Below are positions 28,008 to 36,645 of a stretch of 64,000 nucleotides of DNA, piece after piece. The stretch covers positions 1 to 64,000 of the forward strand of contig NZ_RDRE01000009.1 of the NCBI RefSeq assembly GCF_003693265.1. The letters run 5' to 3'. Numbering within the stretch: position 1 is the first letter of the stretch; each line of letters begins with the position of its first letter. Origin of the DNA: Corynebacterium gottingense. Its GTDB lineage: Bacteria > Actinomycetota > Actinomycetes > Mycobacteriales > Mycobacteriaceae. The position numbers were made by a program, and so were the translations under genes. The notes below the pieces were generated by a model. The model ran no database searches and had not been told where the DNA came from. It was given only the letters and a program-made list of their open reading frames with translations.

Positions 28008-28265
28008 ATGAACTTTTTACACCTTACGCAATCCACAGCTTCCACCGCCCGCGCTCACACACCGCCGGACCTCACCCATTATGACCCACGCCTTTCCCCA
28101 TCATCCACCGCAAACGCGTTATCCGCAGTCTGTTCACACCACACGTTAGCCATGCAGCACACCACCGGCGGGATCCACGCACACCTCGACGAGGTTGCCC
28201 GCTTTGCCGACCGCGTCTGCGACCTCGACAGCACCATCGCGGGGAGGCTCGATGCGCACCGATAG
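28008..28265 (+). CDS. Small hypothetical protein upstream of DUF1023 hydrolase
   Basis: 85 residues, no membrane segment; the C-terminal half is helical and Ala/His-rich (HAHLDEVARFADRVCDLDSTIAG). Size and position before a DUF1023 protein recall the small WXG100-like partners found next to such proteins in mycobacteria, but the WxG motif is absent, so this is only a suggestion. It overlaps the next gene by 14 nt. ATG 28008 lacks an RBS; a TATAGG hexamer about 10 nt upstream suggests a leaderless start. Confidence 0.55.
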   Translation: MNFLHLTQSTASTARAHTPPDLTHYDPRLSPSSTANALSAVCSHHTLAMQHTTGGIHAHLDEVARFADRVCDLDSTIAGRLDAHR

Positions 28266-29415
28266 CACCGTCTACCAGCCCGCCCTCTTCCCCGACGAGT
28301 TGCGCCGGGCGGCGGATGAGGTGTGGGAGGGGCTGTGCGGCGTCGATAGGCAACTACTCAATGCGCGCCAGGCCAGCGAAGCTTTGGTTCGATCCGGCTT
28401 CGAAGGCCCTGCGGCGAACGCATCGAATGCGACCCTCAACGCCTACGCGGCCGAGCTGGAAACGCAACGCGCGGACCTCGAGCGGGTTCGTACAATTCTG
28501 CAGGTTGCCGCGCTGGCACACGCCTGCTTGGACGCGGTGGCGGAGGTGGCGATTCGGGCGGGGCACCACCAACTCATCCAGTGGCTCAACCGGCGATCCC
28601 AGGCGCTCGACCGCGAAACCGCGGACGCGCTGCGCACGAACGTGCCGCTCCATACTATCGACGGACTCTTCGCCCACCCCGACGACTCACTCGAGCAGGT
28701 CCACGCGCGGCACGCCGCGACTGTCCCCGCCGCGACGCTGCAGACCGTCGAAGCCAGCGGCGGCACCATCCTGGAAGCCGGGCCGGCGAGCACCACCGTG
28801 ATGATTGGTAACACCGTCGCGCCCGAGCGGGTGATCACCATGGTCGCCGGCACGCACACCGGCAAGCCGGAGGACTTGGGCGGCGAGCTCGACAAGGCAC
28901 AACGCATCGCCGCGCGCACCGGCGCGTCCGTCGTCGTCTGGCAGGGCTACGGCCCGCCCGCCAACATCCCCGACGCGGGCGCGCAGATCAACGCCGTGCG
29001 CGGCGCGGACAACCTCGCGCAGTTCCAAGCCGCCCTCGAATCTCGCTTCCCCAGCGCCCAAAAGACGATCGTCGCGCATAGCTACGGCACGCTCGTCCCC
29101 ACACTCGCCGCCGCCGAGCACGGATTGCTTGTCGACGACCTGTGGCTCCTCGGCAGCGCCGGGGTCGCTGGCAACAGCGTGGACGACTTGGCGCTTGCGG
29201 GGCCGGACTCCACAGTGTTCGTCGTGGACTCGCCGGACGACATCATCCTCACCCTGCGGTCGGGCCCGGATGCTGCGCTGGGGGCCTCGCCGTCGTCGCC
29301 AAGCTATGGCGCCACCCCTATCGAGGGCGTGACCGGAAGCCATACGGACTATTTCACAGACTCGGCGTTCCTGTCTGCCTTAGCACAAGAAGGCGGACAA
29401 TATGGGCGTTTTTAG
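28252..29415 (+). CDS. DUF1023 alpha/beta-hydrolase family protein
   Basis: 387 residues. The N-terminal about 130 residues are helical (coiled-coil-like). The rest is an alpha/beta hydrolase of the DUF1023 type: GTHTGKPEDLGGELDKAQRIA, VVVWQGYGPP, then the nucleophile elbow IVAHSYGTLVPTLAA, with the Asp in VFVVDSPDDI and a His in GSHTDYF completing a likely triad. The substrate is unknown. ATG 28252 has GGGGAGG upstream and overlaps the preceding small gene, indicating coupling. Secretion signals are absent. Confidence 0.82.
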   Translation: MRTDSTVYQPALFPDELRRAADEVWEGLCGVDRQLLNARQASEALVRSGFEGPAANASNATLNAYAAELETQRADLERVRTILQVAALAHACLDAVAEVAIRAGHHQLIQWLNRRSQALDRETADALRTNVPLHTIDGLFAHPDDSLEQVHARHAATVPAATLQTVEASGGTILEAGPASTTVMIGNTVAPERVITMVAGTHTGKPEDLGGELDKAQRIAARTGASVVVWQGYGPPANIPDAGAQINAVRGADNLAQFQAALESRFPSAQKTIVAHSYGTLVPTLAAAEHGLLVDDLWLLGSAGVAGNSVDDLALAGPDSTVFVVDSPDDIILTLRSGPDAALGASPSSPSYGATPIEGVTGSHTDYFTDSAFLSALAQEGGQYGRF

Positions 29416-29463
29416 GTATCATGTTTTGCGTTTAGTGATTCATCACCCAATAGGAGGGAATCC

Positions 29464-31233
29464 ATGGCACAAAACTTTGCAGAAAACGTCGTAGCTAAGC
29501 TCGAAGAACTCGGCATCAAGCGCATCTACGGGCTGGTCGGCGACTCGCTAAATCCGCTGTCGGATGCAGTGCGCCAGAGCGACATCGAATGGGTCCACGT
29601 CCGCAACGAGGAGGCCGCCGCGTTCGCCGCTGGCGCTGACTCGCTCGCCGCCGATGAGCTCGCCGTCTGCGGCGCTTCCTGCGGCCCGGGCAACACCCAC
29701 TTCGTGCAGGGCCTGTACGAGTCGCACCGCAACGGCTCCAAGGTCCTGGCAATCGCCTCCCACATCCCGACCATGGAGATCGGCTCCTCCTTCTTCCAGG
29801 AGACCCACCCCGAGCTGCTCTTCCAGGAGTGCTCCTCCTACTGCGAGGTCGTCCACAACCCGGACCAGGGCATGCGCGTGTTCCACAACGCTGTACAGAA
29901 CACCCTGGCCGGCAACGGCGTGTCCGTGATGGTCGTGCCCGGCGACGTCTTCGCCGCCGACGTCACCGACGGCCCGCACACCGCGGACTCCGTCTACGCC
30001 ACCGGCGCGAAGAAGCGCGTGTTCCCGGATCCGCACGAGGCCGCTCGCCTCGTCGAGGCCATCAACAACGCCGAGAAGGTCACCATCTTCGCCGGCTGGG
30101 GCGCTCGTGACGCCCGCGACGAAGTCTTCGCCCTGGCGGAGAAGATCAAGGCGCCGATCGGCCACTCCTTCCGCGGGAAGATGTACTTCGAGCACGACAA
30201 CCCGTACGACGTCGGCATGTCCGGTCTGCTCGGCTACGGTGCGTGCCTGGACGCCATGGACGAGTCCGACCTGTTCATCATGGTCGGCACCGACTTCCCG
30301 TACTCCGACTGGCTGCCGGACGAGAACGTCGCGCAGATTGACATCGACGGCAGCCACATCGGCCGCCGCACCAAGGTCGACTACCCGGTCGTCGGTGACG
30401 TGAAGAGCGTCATTGAAAACATTCTCCCGCACATCGAGGAGAACAAGGACCGCAAGTTCCTGGACAAGATGCTCAAGCGCCACTACCAGCTGCTCGAGCA
30501 CGTGGTGAACAACTACACCAAGAAGGCAGCCGAGTCCACGAAGCCGATCCACCCGGAGCTGGCAGCCTCCGTGCTGGACGAGCTGGCTGATGACGACGCC
30601 TACTTCACCGTCGACACCGGCATGTGCAACGTCTGGTCCTCGCGCTACCTCACCCCGAACGGCAAGCGCGACGAGGCCGCGTCCTTCCTCCACGGCACCA
30701 TGGCCAACGCACTGCCGATGGCCATCGGCGTGCAGGCAGCCTTCCCGGACCGCCAGGTCATCTCCTGGTCCGGCGACGGCGGCCTGGGCATGCTCATGGG
30801 CGAGCTGCTCACCATCAAGCTGCACCAGCTGCCGGTGAAGGTCATGTGCTTCAACAACTCCTCCCTCGGCATGGTCAAGCTCGAGATGATGGTTCAGGGC
30901 ATGCCGTACTTCGGCACCGACCACGAGGAAGCCAACTACGCCGAGATTGCCAAGGGCGTTGGCATCAAGTCCTTCCGTGTGGAGGACCCGGACGACCTCA
31001 AGCCGGTGATCAAGGAGGCCCTGGAGTACGACGGCCCGGCCCTCGTTGACATTGTCACGGACCCGAACGCGCTCTCCCTGCCGCCGGGGATTACCTGGGA
31101 CATGATGAAGGGCTTCACCAAGTCCGGCGCCCGCACCGCCTTCCTCGAGGGCGGCGTCGGCCGACTGTTTGACCTGGCCAAGTCCAACCTGCGCCACATC
31201 GGCGGCGCAGCGGCCATCGAGTTCGGCGGCTAG
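29464..31233 (+). CDS. pqo: Pyruvate:quinone oxidoreductase (pyruvate oxidase, ThDP/FAD)
   Basis: 589 residues oxidising pyruvate to acetate and CO2 with electron transfer to menaquinone at the membrane. It starts like PoxB/Pqo (VVAKLEELGIKRIYGLVGDSLNPLSDA, with the ThDP-activating Glu in RNEEAAAFAA). The ThDP-binding motif WSGDGGLGMLMGELLTI ends with NNSSLGMVKLE. A central FAD-binding domain lies between. The C-terminal tail (KSNLRHIGGAAAIEFGG) would be the lipid-interacting part. The RBS AGGAGGG is 7 nt upstream. Codon bias is strong. Monocistronic with a strong terminator. Confidence 0.95.
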   Translation: MAQNFAENVVAKLEELGIKRIYGLVGDSLNPLSDAVRQSDIEWVHVRNEEAAAFAAGADSLAADELAVCGASCGPGNTHFVQGLYESHRNGSKVLAIASHIPTMEIGSSFFQETHPELLFQECSSYCEVVHNPDQGMRVFHNAVQNTLAGNGVSVMVVPGDVFAADVTDGPHTADSVYATGAKKRVFPDPHEAARLVEAINNAEKVTIFAGWGARDARDEVFALAEKIKAPIGHSFRGKMYFEHDNPYDVGMSGLLGYGACLDAMDESDLFIMVGTDFPYSDWLPDENVAQIDIDGSHIGRRTKVDYPVVGDVKSVIENILPHIEENKDRKFLDKMLKRHYQLLEHVVNNYTKKAAESTKPIHPELAASVLDELADDDAYFTVDTGMCNVWSSRYLTPNGKRDEAASFLHGTMANALPMAIGVQAAFPDRQVISWSGDGGLGMLMGELLTIKLHQLPVKVMCFNNSSLGMVKLEMMVQGMPYFGTDHEEANYAEIAKGVGIKSFRVEDPDDLKPVIKEALEYDGPALVDIVTDPNALSLPPGITWDMMKGFTKSGARTAFLEGGVGRLFDLAKSNLRHIGGAAAIEFGG

Positions 31234-31246
31234 TCCGGACGCACGA

Positions 31247-31285
31247 AAAAAGGGGACGCGGTCAGATCGACTGCGTCCCCTTTTT
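31247..31285. terminator. Bidirectional terminator between pqo and hspR
   Basis: A perfect 13-bp inverted repeat AAAAAGGGGACGC / GCGTCCCCTTTTT with a 13-nt loop. A/T runs on both sides make it functional for both converging transcripts. Confidence 0.9.
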
Positions 31286-31295
31286 GCTGTCGCGG

Positions 31296-31715
31296 TTAGG
31301 GTTGTGCGCGGCGGCGTCGAGAAGCTGCGGGCTCCCACGTCACCACCGCTGTCGAGCGCGGCACGTGCACGAGCTCGCCGCCGCGGGCGGGGCGGGACTC
31401 GAGGCGCTTGCGCAGCTGGGTGTTCTCCTCGTGCTTCGCGGCCAGCTCTTCCTGCAACTCATCGATCTGCTCGGTGAGCTGGATAATCGTCTTGATGCCG
31501 GCCAGGTTCACGCCGTCCTCCTGGGACAGCTGCTGGATCCGGCGCAGCAACGAGATGTCCCGGCGCGAGTAGCGGCGCCCGCCGCCGCGCGTGCGCATCG
31601 GGGTGACTAGGCCCATCCTGTCGTAGGTGCGCAGCGTCTGGGCGTGCATGCCGGTGAGCTCCGCGGCAACGGAGATTACGAAGTACTGCTCGGTTTCCCT
31701 CGACACGTGGCTCAC
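31296..31715 (-). CDS. hspR: MerR-family heat-shock repressor HspR
   Basis: 139 residues. The N-terminal MerR helix-turn-helix (FVISVAAELTGMHAQTLRTYDRMGLVTPMRTRGGGRRYS) is followed by an LLRRIQQLSQEDGVNLAGI segment and a long coiled-coil. It represses dnaK and clpB by binding HAIR sites together with DnaK. It is the last gene of dnaK-grpE-dnaJ-hspR, 3 bp after dnaJ, and so is autoregulated through the operon promoter. HAIR elements are present before both dnaK and clpB in this window. Confidence 0.95.
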   Translation of the reverse strand: MSHVSRETEQYFVISVAAELTGMHAQTLRTYDRMGLVTPMRTRGGGRRYSRRDISLLRRIQQLSQEDGVNLAGIKTIIQLTEQIDELQEELAAKHEENTQLRKRLESRPARGGELVHVPRSTAVVTWEPAASRRRRAQP

Positions 31716-31718
31716 CTC

Positions 31719-32906
31719 CTACTGTGCGCCGGCCCACCCGGCGCGCGGGTCAAAGCCGGAGTCCCGCTCCGCCTGGTGGTAGGCGCGCAGCGCGCTGGTT
31801 GCGGCCGCATCCAGGTCGTCGGGCACCTTTACCTCGACGGTGACCAGCAGGTCGCCGGCCTTGCCGGACTTCTTCGGCACGCCGCGGCCCTTCACGCGCA
31901 GGGTGCGCCCATTCGGGGTACCTGCGGGGATCTTCACGCGGACGCGCTTCTCCAGCGTCGGCACCGTCACGGTGCCGCCGAGGGCGAGCTCACCGAAGGA
32001 CACGGGAACCGTGACTTCCAGGTCGTCGCCGGAGCGGGTGAACACCTTGTCGTCACGCACGTGCACGCTGACAAACAGGTCGCCCGCGGGCGTCCCGTTC
32101 GGCCCCGCCTCGCCCTGCCCGGCCAGGCGCACCTTCTGCCCGTCGACCACGCCGGCGGGGATCCGCACCGTGATCGTGCGGGCGCGACGCACGGTGCCAG
32201 TGCCGCGGCAGGTGGGGCAGGGATCCTCGATGATCTCGCCCGTGCCCTGGCACTCCGGGCACGGCCGGGCCATGCCGAACGCGCCGTTGTTCTCCCGGAT
32301 GTAGCCCGAGCCGGAGCAGTGGCTGCACCGGTGGGTCTTGCCGTCCTTGGAGCCGGAGCCGTGGCAGGTGGTGCACGGCGCGTCGCCAGTCAGCTCGACG
32401 GGGAAGGTGGTGCCCTTCGCCGCCTCGCGGAAGTCGAGCGTTATTTCCGTTTCGACGTCGGCCCCCCGCGACGGCCGAGCGTTCCTGCCAGCACCGCCGC
32501 CGCGGTTAAAGAGGCCACCGAAGAGATCACCAATGCCGCCGTCTCCAGCTTGTCCAGCACCGGCGTTTCCGAAGATGTCTGAGAATCCGGAGTAGTCCGA
32601 GAAGTCCGTCTGCGTCGTGCGAAACCCGCCGGGAAACCCGGTACCACCTCCCCCGAAGCGCCCAGCACCCATCATGGACTTGAACTGGTCGTATTCCTTG
32701 CGTCGCGCCTCGTCACCGAGGACGTCGTACGCCTCCGCCACGCGCTTGAACTTCTCCTCCGCAGCTTTGTCGCCGGGGTGAGAATCCGGGTGGTTTTCGC
32801 GTGCGAGTTTGCGGTACGCCTTCTTAATGTCTGCAGCCGAGGCGCTTGAGGAGACCCCGAGGTCACCGTAGTAGTCCTTGCCTGCCCATTCCTGTTGCAT
32901 TGCCAT
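31719..32906 (-). CDS. dnaJ: Chaperone DnaJ (Hsp40)
   Basis: 395 residues. The J domain ([14 protein letters not shown] in NHPDSHPGD) stimulates DnaK ATPase. A Gly/Phe-rich linker (about 75-135) is followed by a zinc domain with four CxxCxGxG-type repeats ([32 protein letters not shown]) and C-terminal substrate-binding beta domains. ATG 32906 is preceded by AAAGGAGGG at 6 nt. It is separated from grpE by 137 bp containing a strong hairpin, so its expression relative to dnaK-grpE is probably reduced. Confidence 0.97.
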   Translation of the reverse strand: MAMQQEWAGKDYYGDLGVSSSASAADIKKAYRKLARENHPDSHPGDKAAEEKFKRVAEAYDVLGDEARRKEYDQFKSMMGAGRFGGGGTGFPGGFRTTQTDFSDYSGFSDIFGNAGAGQAGDGGIGDLFGGLFNRGGGAGRNARPSRGADVETEITLDFREAAKGTTFPVELTGDAPCTTCHGSGSKDGKTHRCSHCSGSGYIRENNGAFGMARPCPECQGTGEIIEDPCPTCRGTGTVRRARTITVRIPAGVVDGQKVRLAGQGEAGPNGTPAGDLFVSVHVRDDKVFTRSGDDLEVTVPVSFGELALGGTVTVPTLEKRVRVKIPAGTPNGRTLRVKGRGVPKKSGKAGDLLVTVEVKVPDDLDAAATSALRAYHQAERDSGFDPRAGWAGAQ

Positions 32907-32972
32907 CTCGCACCCTCCTTTCACGCAATGTTAGTGCGTTGCTCTCGAGTCATTCTGTTGTTCTACGAAAAG

Positions 32973-33018
32973 GGCCGGGGAAGAGTCCGCTTCGTTGTCG
33001 CTTCCTCGTTCCCCGGCC
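32973..33018 (-). terminator. Intra-operon hairpin between grpE and dnaJ
   Basis: Ten-bp perfect arms GGCCGGGGAA (32973-32982) and TTCCCCGGCC (33009-33018). On the minus strand the hairpin is followed by CTTTTCG. It looks like a partial terminator or an mRNA-processing/stabilising structure inside the heat-shock operon. Confidence 0.7.
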
Positions 33019-33043
33019 TCGAGCCGTTGGGCCGATCGTGGCC

Positions 33044-33700
33044 CTAGGCGTTGTCTGCTGCGTTGTCTTCTGCGCCGCCCTCAGCGTTGTCCGCAGGGTC
33101 CACGATGATCACCATCGCGTTGCGGATCAGGCGCTCGCCGACGCGGTAGCCCTTGCGCAGCACCGTCCCGACGACCTGCTCGCCGCCGGAGGACAAGTCC
33201 TGCACTGCCTCGTGAATCTCCGGGTTGAAGGGCTCGCCCTCCGCACCGAAGGCCTCGACTTTTTGGTTGGCCAGCACGCCGCGGAACTTGTCGGCGAAGG
33301 ACTTCAGCGGCCCTTCGTTCAGGTCGCCGTGCTGGTCGGCCAGGTCAAGGTCATCCAGCAGCGGCAGCAGCTCGCTGGCAAACTTCGCCTTCGCGTGGTC
33401 CGCGATCTGGCCGCGCTCGCGATCGGTCCGGCGGCGGTAGTTCGCGTACTCGGCGCTCACTCGCTGCAGGTCCTCGGTGCGCTCGACCAGTTGCTTTTCG
33501 ACGGAGTCGCCCTCCTCGACAACCTCCTCGGCGGCTTCGCCGTCGAGGCTGGCCTCAATGTCGGCGAGTTCCTCGTCGACGCTCTGGGCGCCCGCGGCTT
33601 CTTCCGCGGCCGCTTCAGCCTCGTCGGGGGTGACGAACTGCTCGTCGGTGTTCTCCGGTGCGCCCGGATCTTCCGGCATCTGCGGGTTCGGGTTCGTCAT
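33044..33700 (-). CDS. grpE: Nucleotide exchange factor GrpE
   Basis: 218 residues. An acidic, Glu/Ala-rich N-terminal region (about 1-70) is followed by a long coiled coil ([29 protein letters not shown]) and the C-terminal beta domain ([43 protein letters not shown]). It releases ADP from DnaK. It starts 18 bp after dnaK in the same operon. The acidic extension is typical of actinobacterial GrpE. Confidence 0.96.
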   Translation of the reverse strand: MTNPNPQMPEDPGAPENTDEQFVTPDEAEAAAEEAAGAQSVDEELADIEASLDGEAAEEVVEEGDSVEKQLVERTEDLQRVSAEYANYRRRTDRERGQIADHAKAKFASELLPLLDDLDLADQHGDLNEGPLKSFADKFRGVLANQKVEAFGAEGEPFNPEIHEAVQDLSSGGEQVVGTVLRKGYRVGERLIRNAMVIIVDPADNAEGGAEDNAADNA

Positions 33701-33718
33701 AACCTGACCACTCCTGAC

Positions 33719-35566
33719 TTACTTGTTGTCGGAGTCGTTGGACTCCTCAGCGTCGTCCTCGACAACCTCGGCGTCAACAACGTTGTCGTCGCCTGCGGCG
33801 GCGTCGGCCTGGGTTGCGCCCTCGTTGGCCTGTGCCTCGTAGAGGACCTTGCCCAGCTCCTGGGACTCGGTGTTCAGCTTCTCCACGGCGGACTTCACGG
33901 CCTCGAGGTCGTCGCCCTTGAGCGCCTCGTCCACGGCATCTGCAGCCTCGGTGACGCGGGTCTTCAGGTCCTCCGGCAGCTTGTCGGAGTTCTCATCCAT
34001 AAACTTGCGCGTCTGGTAAGCGGCGGTCTCCGCGTTGTTGCGGGTCTCCTGCTCCTCGCGACGCTTCTTGTCCTCCTCCGCGTGCTGCTCGGCGTCCTTG
34101 ACCATGCGGTCGATCTCCTCCTGGGACAGACCGGAGCCGTCCTGGATCTTGATCGTGTTCTCCTTGCCGGTGGCCTTGTCCTTCGCGGACACGGAGACGA
34201 TGCCGTTTGCGTCGATGTCGAAGGTAACCTCGATCTGCGGCACACCGCGCGGCGCCGGAGCGATGCCTGCCAGCTCGAAGGAGCCGAGCAGCTTGTTCGC
34301 AGACGCCATCTCGCGCTCGCCCTGGAAGACCTGGATCTGCACGCTGGGCTGGTTGTCCTCAGCGGTGGTGAAGGTCTCGGAACGCTTCGTCGGGATGGTG
34401 GTGTTGCGCTCGATCAGCTTGGTCATCACGCCGCCCTTGGTCTCGATACCGAGGGAGAGCGGGGTGACGTCGAGAAGCAGCACGTCCTTGACGTCGCCAC
34501 GGAGCACGCCGGCCTGCAGGGCTGCGCCGAGGGCCACAACCTCGTCCGGGTTCACGGACTTGTTCGGGTCCTTGCCGGTCAGCTCCTTGACCAGGTCGGT
34601 CACGGCCGGCATACGGGTGGAGCCACCGACCAGGACGACGTGGTTGATGTCGCCGACGGAGAGGCCAGCGTCCTTGATCACCTGGTTGAACGGGGACTTG
34701 GTGCGGTCCAGCAGGTCAGAGGTGATCTTCTGGAACTCGGTGCGGGTCAGGGTCTCGTCCAGGAAGAGCGGGTTCTTCTCGGAGTCAACGGTGATGTACG
34801 GCAGGTTGATGGAGGCCTGCTGGGAGGAGGACAGCTCGATCTTTGCCTTCTCCGCAGCCTCGCGCAGACGCTGCATTGCCATCTTGTCCTTGGACAGGTC
34901 CACGCCCTGTGCGGACTTGAACTTGTCTACCAGCCACTCGACGATGCGGTTGTCCCAGTCATCGCCGCCCAGCTCGTTGTCGCCGGCGGTAGCGAGGACC
35001 TCAACGACGCCGTCGCCGATCTCCAGCAGGGAGACGTCGAAGGTGCCGCCGCCCAAGTCGAAGACCAGGATGGTCTGCTCGGAGTCGTTCTTCTCCAGGC
35101 CGTACGCCAGCGCAGCCGCGGTCGGCTCGTTGACAATACGCAGGACGTTCAGGCCCGCAATCTGGCCGGCCTCCTTGGTGGCTTGGCGCTGTGCGTCCTC
35201 GAAGTATGCCGGGACAGTAATGACCGCGTCAGTCACCTCGTCGCCCAGGTACGCCTCCGCGTCGCGCTTCAGCTTCATCAGCGTACGAGCGGAGATCTCC
35301 TGCGGGGTGTAGTCCTTATCATCAATGTTGATGGTCCAGTCATCGCCCATGTGGCGCTTGACGGAGCGGATCGTACGGTCAACGTTGGTCACCGCCTGGT
35401 TCTTTGCGGACTGACCAACCAGCACCTCGCCGTTCTTCGCAAACGCGACAACGGACGGGGTGGTGCGGGAACCCTCGGCGTTCGCGATAACGACCGGCTC
35501 GCCGCCCTCCAGGACGGAGACGACCGAGTTCGTGGTGCCAAGGTCAATACCTACTGCGCGTGCCAT
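33719..35566 (-). CDS. dnaK: Hsp70 chaperone DnaK
   Basis: 615 residues. The ATPase domain starts [15 protein letters not shown] and contains [17 protein letters not shown] and [15 protein letters not shown]. The linker and beta-sandwich substrate domain ([27 protein letters not shown]) follow, and the C-terminal lid ends in an acidic tail. It is the first gene of the dnaK-grpE-dnaJ-hspR operon. The upstream region (35567-35757) carries three HAIR-like dyads and a SigH-type promoter. The RBS AGGAGGA lies about 6 nt before ATG 35566. Confidence 0.98.
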   Translation of the reverse strand: MARAVGIDLGTTNSVVSVLEGGEPVVIANAEGSRTTPSVVAFAKNGEVLVGQSAKNQAVTNVDRTIRSVKRHMGDDWTINIDDKDYTPQEISARTLMKLKRDAEAYLGDEVTDAVITVPAYFEDAQRQATKEAGQIAGLNVLRIVNEPTAAALAYGLEKNDSEQTILVFDLGGGTFDVSLLEIGDGVVEVLATAGDNELGGDDWDNRIVEWLVDKFKSAQGVDLSKDKMAMQRLREAAEKAKIELSSSQQASINLPYITVDSEKNPLFLDETLTRTEFQKITSDLLDRTKSPFNQVIKDAGLSVGDINHVVLVGGSTRMPAVTDLVKELTGKDPNKSVNPDEVVALGAALQAGVLRGDVKDVLLLDVTPLSLGIETKGGVMTKLIERNTTIPTKRSETFTTAEDNQPSVQIQVFQGEREMASANKLLGSFELAGIAPAPRGVPQIEVTFDIDANGIVSVSAKDKATGKENTIKIQDGSGLSQEEIDRMVKDAEQHAEEDKKRREEQETRNNAETAAYQTRKFMDENSDKLPEDLKTRVTEAADAVDEALKGDDLEAVKSAVEKLNTESQELGKVLYEAQANEGATQADAAAGDDNVVDAEVVEDDAEESNDSDNK

Positions 35567-35601
35567 GTTGCATTCCTCCTGTAAACGTGGGGTTTATCAA
35601 T

Positions 35602-35728
35602 AAGTTGATGTGCTGTGACTCAACTTCACGGCAACCACTGTAACAGATGATCTGCCGCTCTTGAGTCCGTCACACTCAATCCTTACAACGGCACGCGGTA
35701 TAAAGTTGTTCCCACCCGACTCAACTTT
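35602..35728. promoter_or_regulatory. Three HAIR-type HspR operators upstream of dnaK
   Basis: The central copy, CTTGAGT-N7-ACTCAAT (35660-35680), is near perfect. Flanking diverged copies keep the ACTCAA half and the same spacing: TTGATG-N7-ACTCAA within 35602-35626 (outer arms AAGTTGA / TCAACTT) and TTGTTC-N7-ACTCAA within 35704-35728. The three dyads recur about every 50 bp. Confidence 0.75.
35687..35712 (-). promoter_or_regulatory. SigH-type promoter of dnaK
   Basis: On the minus strand GGGAAC (GGAA at 35712-35709) and CGTTG (GTT at 35689-35687) are spaced by 19 nt, identical to the clpB promoter. It lies between two HAIR dyads. Confidence 0.6.
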
Positions 35729-35757
35729 TTATATTGTAGCAGCTCAGGGGACGTTTC

Positions 35758-36558
35758 TCACGGCTGGAATTGCGCCAAGGCGTCGTCAACAAACGGTCGC
35801 GCCGCGTAGCCCAGGCCGACGAGCGCGAACAGACCGAGCACGACGCCCGCGATGCCGAGCCCGGTGGTCTGGCTCGACGTCATGGAGCTTGCTGGCAGGA
35901 CCGAGCTGCCGCGCGTCCTGCCGTCAGCGCAGTCCGAAAACGCCTGACTGTAGGACAGGATCGGCGCGGCGAACTCGGGCGCGTGGGTCTTGGCGGCGTC
36001 GATGATTCCGTCGCGGATGTCCACAAGGCTCGTGCCAAACAGGATGCCGCCGACGGTCCCGCCGACCACGGGACCGAAGTCCACGCCGTGGAGCGGCCCC
36101 TCCTCGCGCGCCTTGGCCGGAGTGATCGTGATCGTTTGGTCCGTAATCACGTCCTTCTTGGCGGCGTTGAGGAATCCGACCATGCGCCAGTACTTATCCT
36201 TTTGCGTCCCCAGCGCGAGCGCCGCCTGCGCGGCGGAGACCTTCTTGTCCGCGGGGACGGGCAGGTCGCTGGCGCTTGCCACGTCCTTTCGCACGCCGTA
36301 TTCCCAGACGATTTCGGCTTGCGCCTGGGCGTCGTCACCCTCAACACTGTCGCGGACCTGCTCGCCCAGCCGAGTAAACAACGCGGAGTAGGCACCGTTG
36401 ACGCGCTCGGTGTCCGTGTCCGTAAAAGTGATGGTGCACTGGTCTTTGTCGGAGTCGTAAGTGGTTTCGTAGGCGTTCGCGTGCGGGACGACGAGCGCCG
36501 AGGCAGAAAGCGCAGCGGCGAGGGCGGCGCCGGCGCAGCGCCTGGTGGTGTAGTTCAC
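35758..36558 (-). CDS. Secreted or cell-surface hypothetical protein with C-terminal membrane anchor
   Basis: 266 residues from GTG 36558. The signal peptide is NYTTRRCAGAALAAALSASALVV with cleavage probably after PHANA. A single hydrophobic segment near the C-terminus (TGLGIAGVVLGLFALVGLGYAA) would anchor it, leaving the short tail RPFVDDALAQFQP. A glycine-rich amphipathic stretch (GPVVGGTVGGILFGTSLV) precedes it. No named domain is recognised. The longer frame to 36606 adds residues with no RBS and is less likely. It lies between dnaK and ald with its own presumed promoter. Confidence 0.72.
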   Translation of the reverse strand: MNYTTRRCAGAALAAALSASALVVPHANAYETTYDSDKDQCTITFTDTDTERVNGAYSALFTRLGEQVRDSVEGDDAQAQAEIVWEYGVRKDVASASDLPVPADKKVSAAQAALALGTQKDKYWRMVGFLNAAKKDVITDQTITITPAKAREEGPLHGVDFGPVVGGTVGGILFGTSLVDIRDGIIDAAKTHAPEFAAPILSYSQAFSDCADGRTRGSSVLPASSMTSSQTTGLGIAGVVLGLFALVGLGYAARPFVDDALAQFQP

Positions 36559-36645
36559 GTAGAGTGCTCTTTTCTTGAATGCAGGTTGGCCCCGCGGTCC
36601 GCGCATGGGGAGCGGGACGGCGGGGCGTCGATAAGCGAGGGGCTC

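Noticed and set aside
29548..31338. 596-codon minus-strand open frame
   Set aside because: Antisense to pqo, which carries all the catalytic motifs; it is a compositional shadow.
32846..35584. 912-codon + strand open frame
   Set aside because: It is antisense to dnaK-grpE-dnaJ, produced by GC-biased codons of those genes, without RBS or domain.
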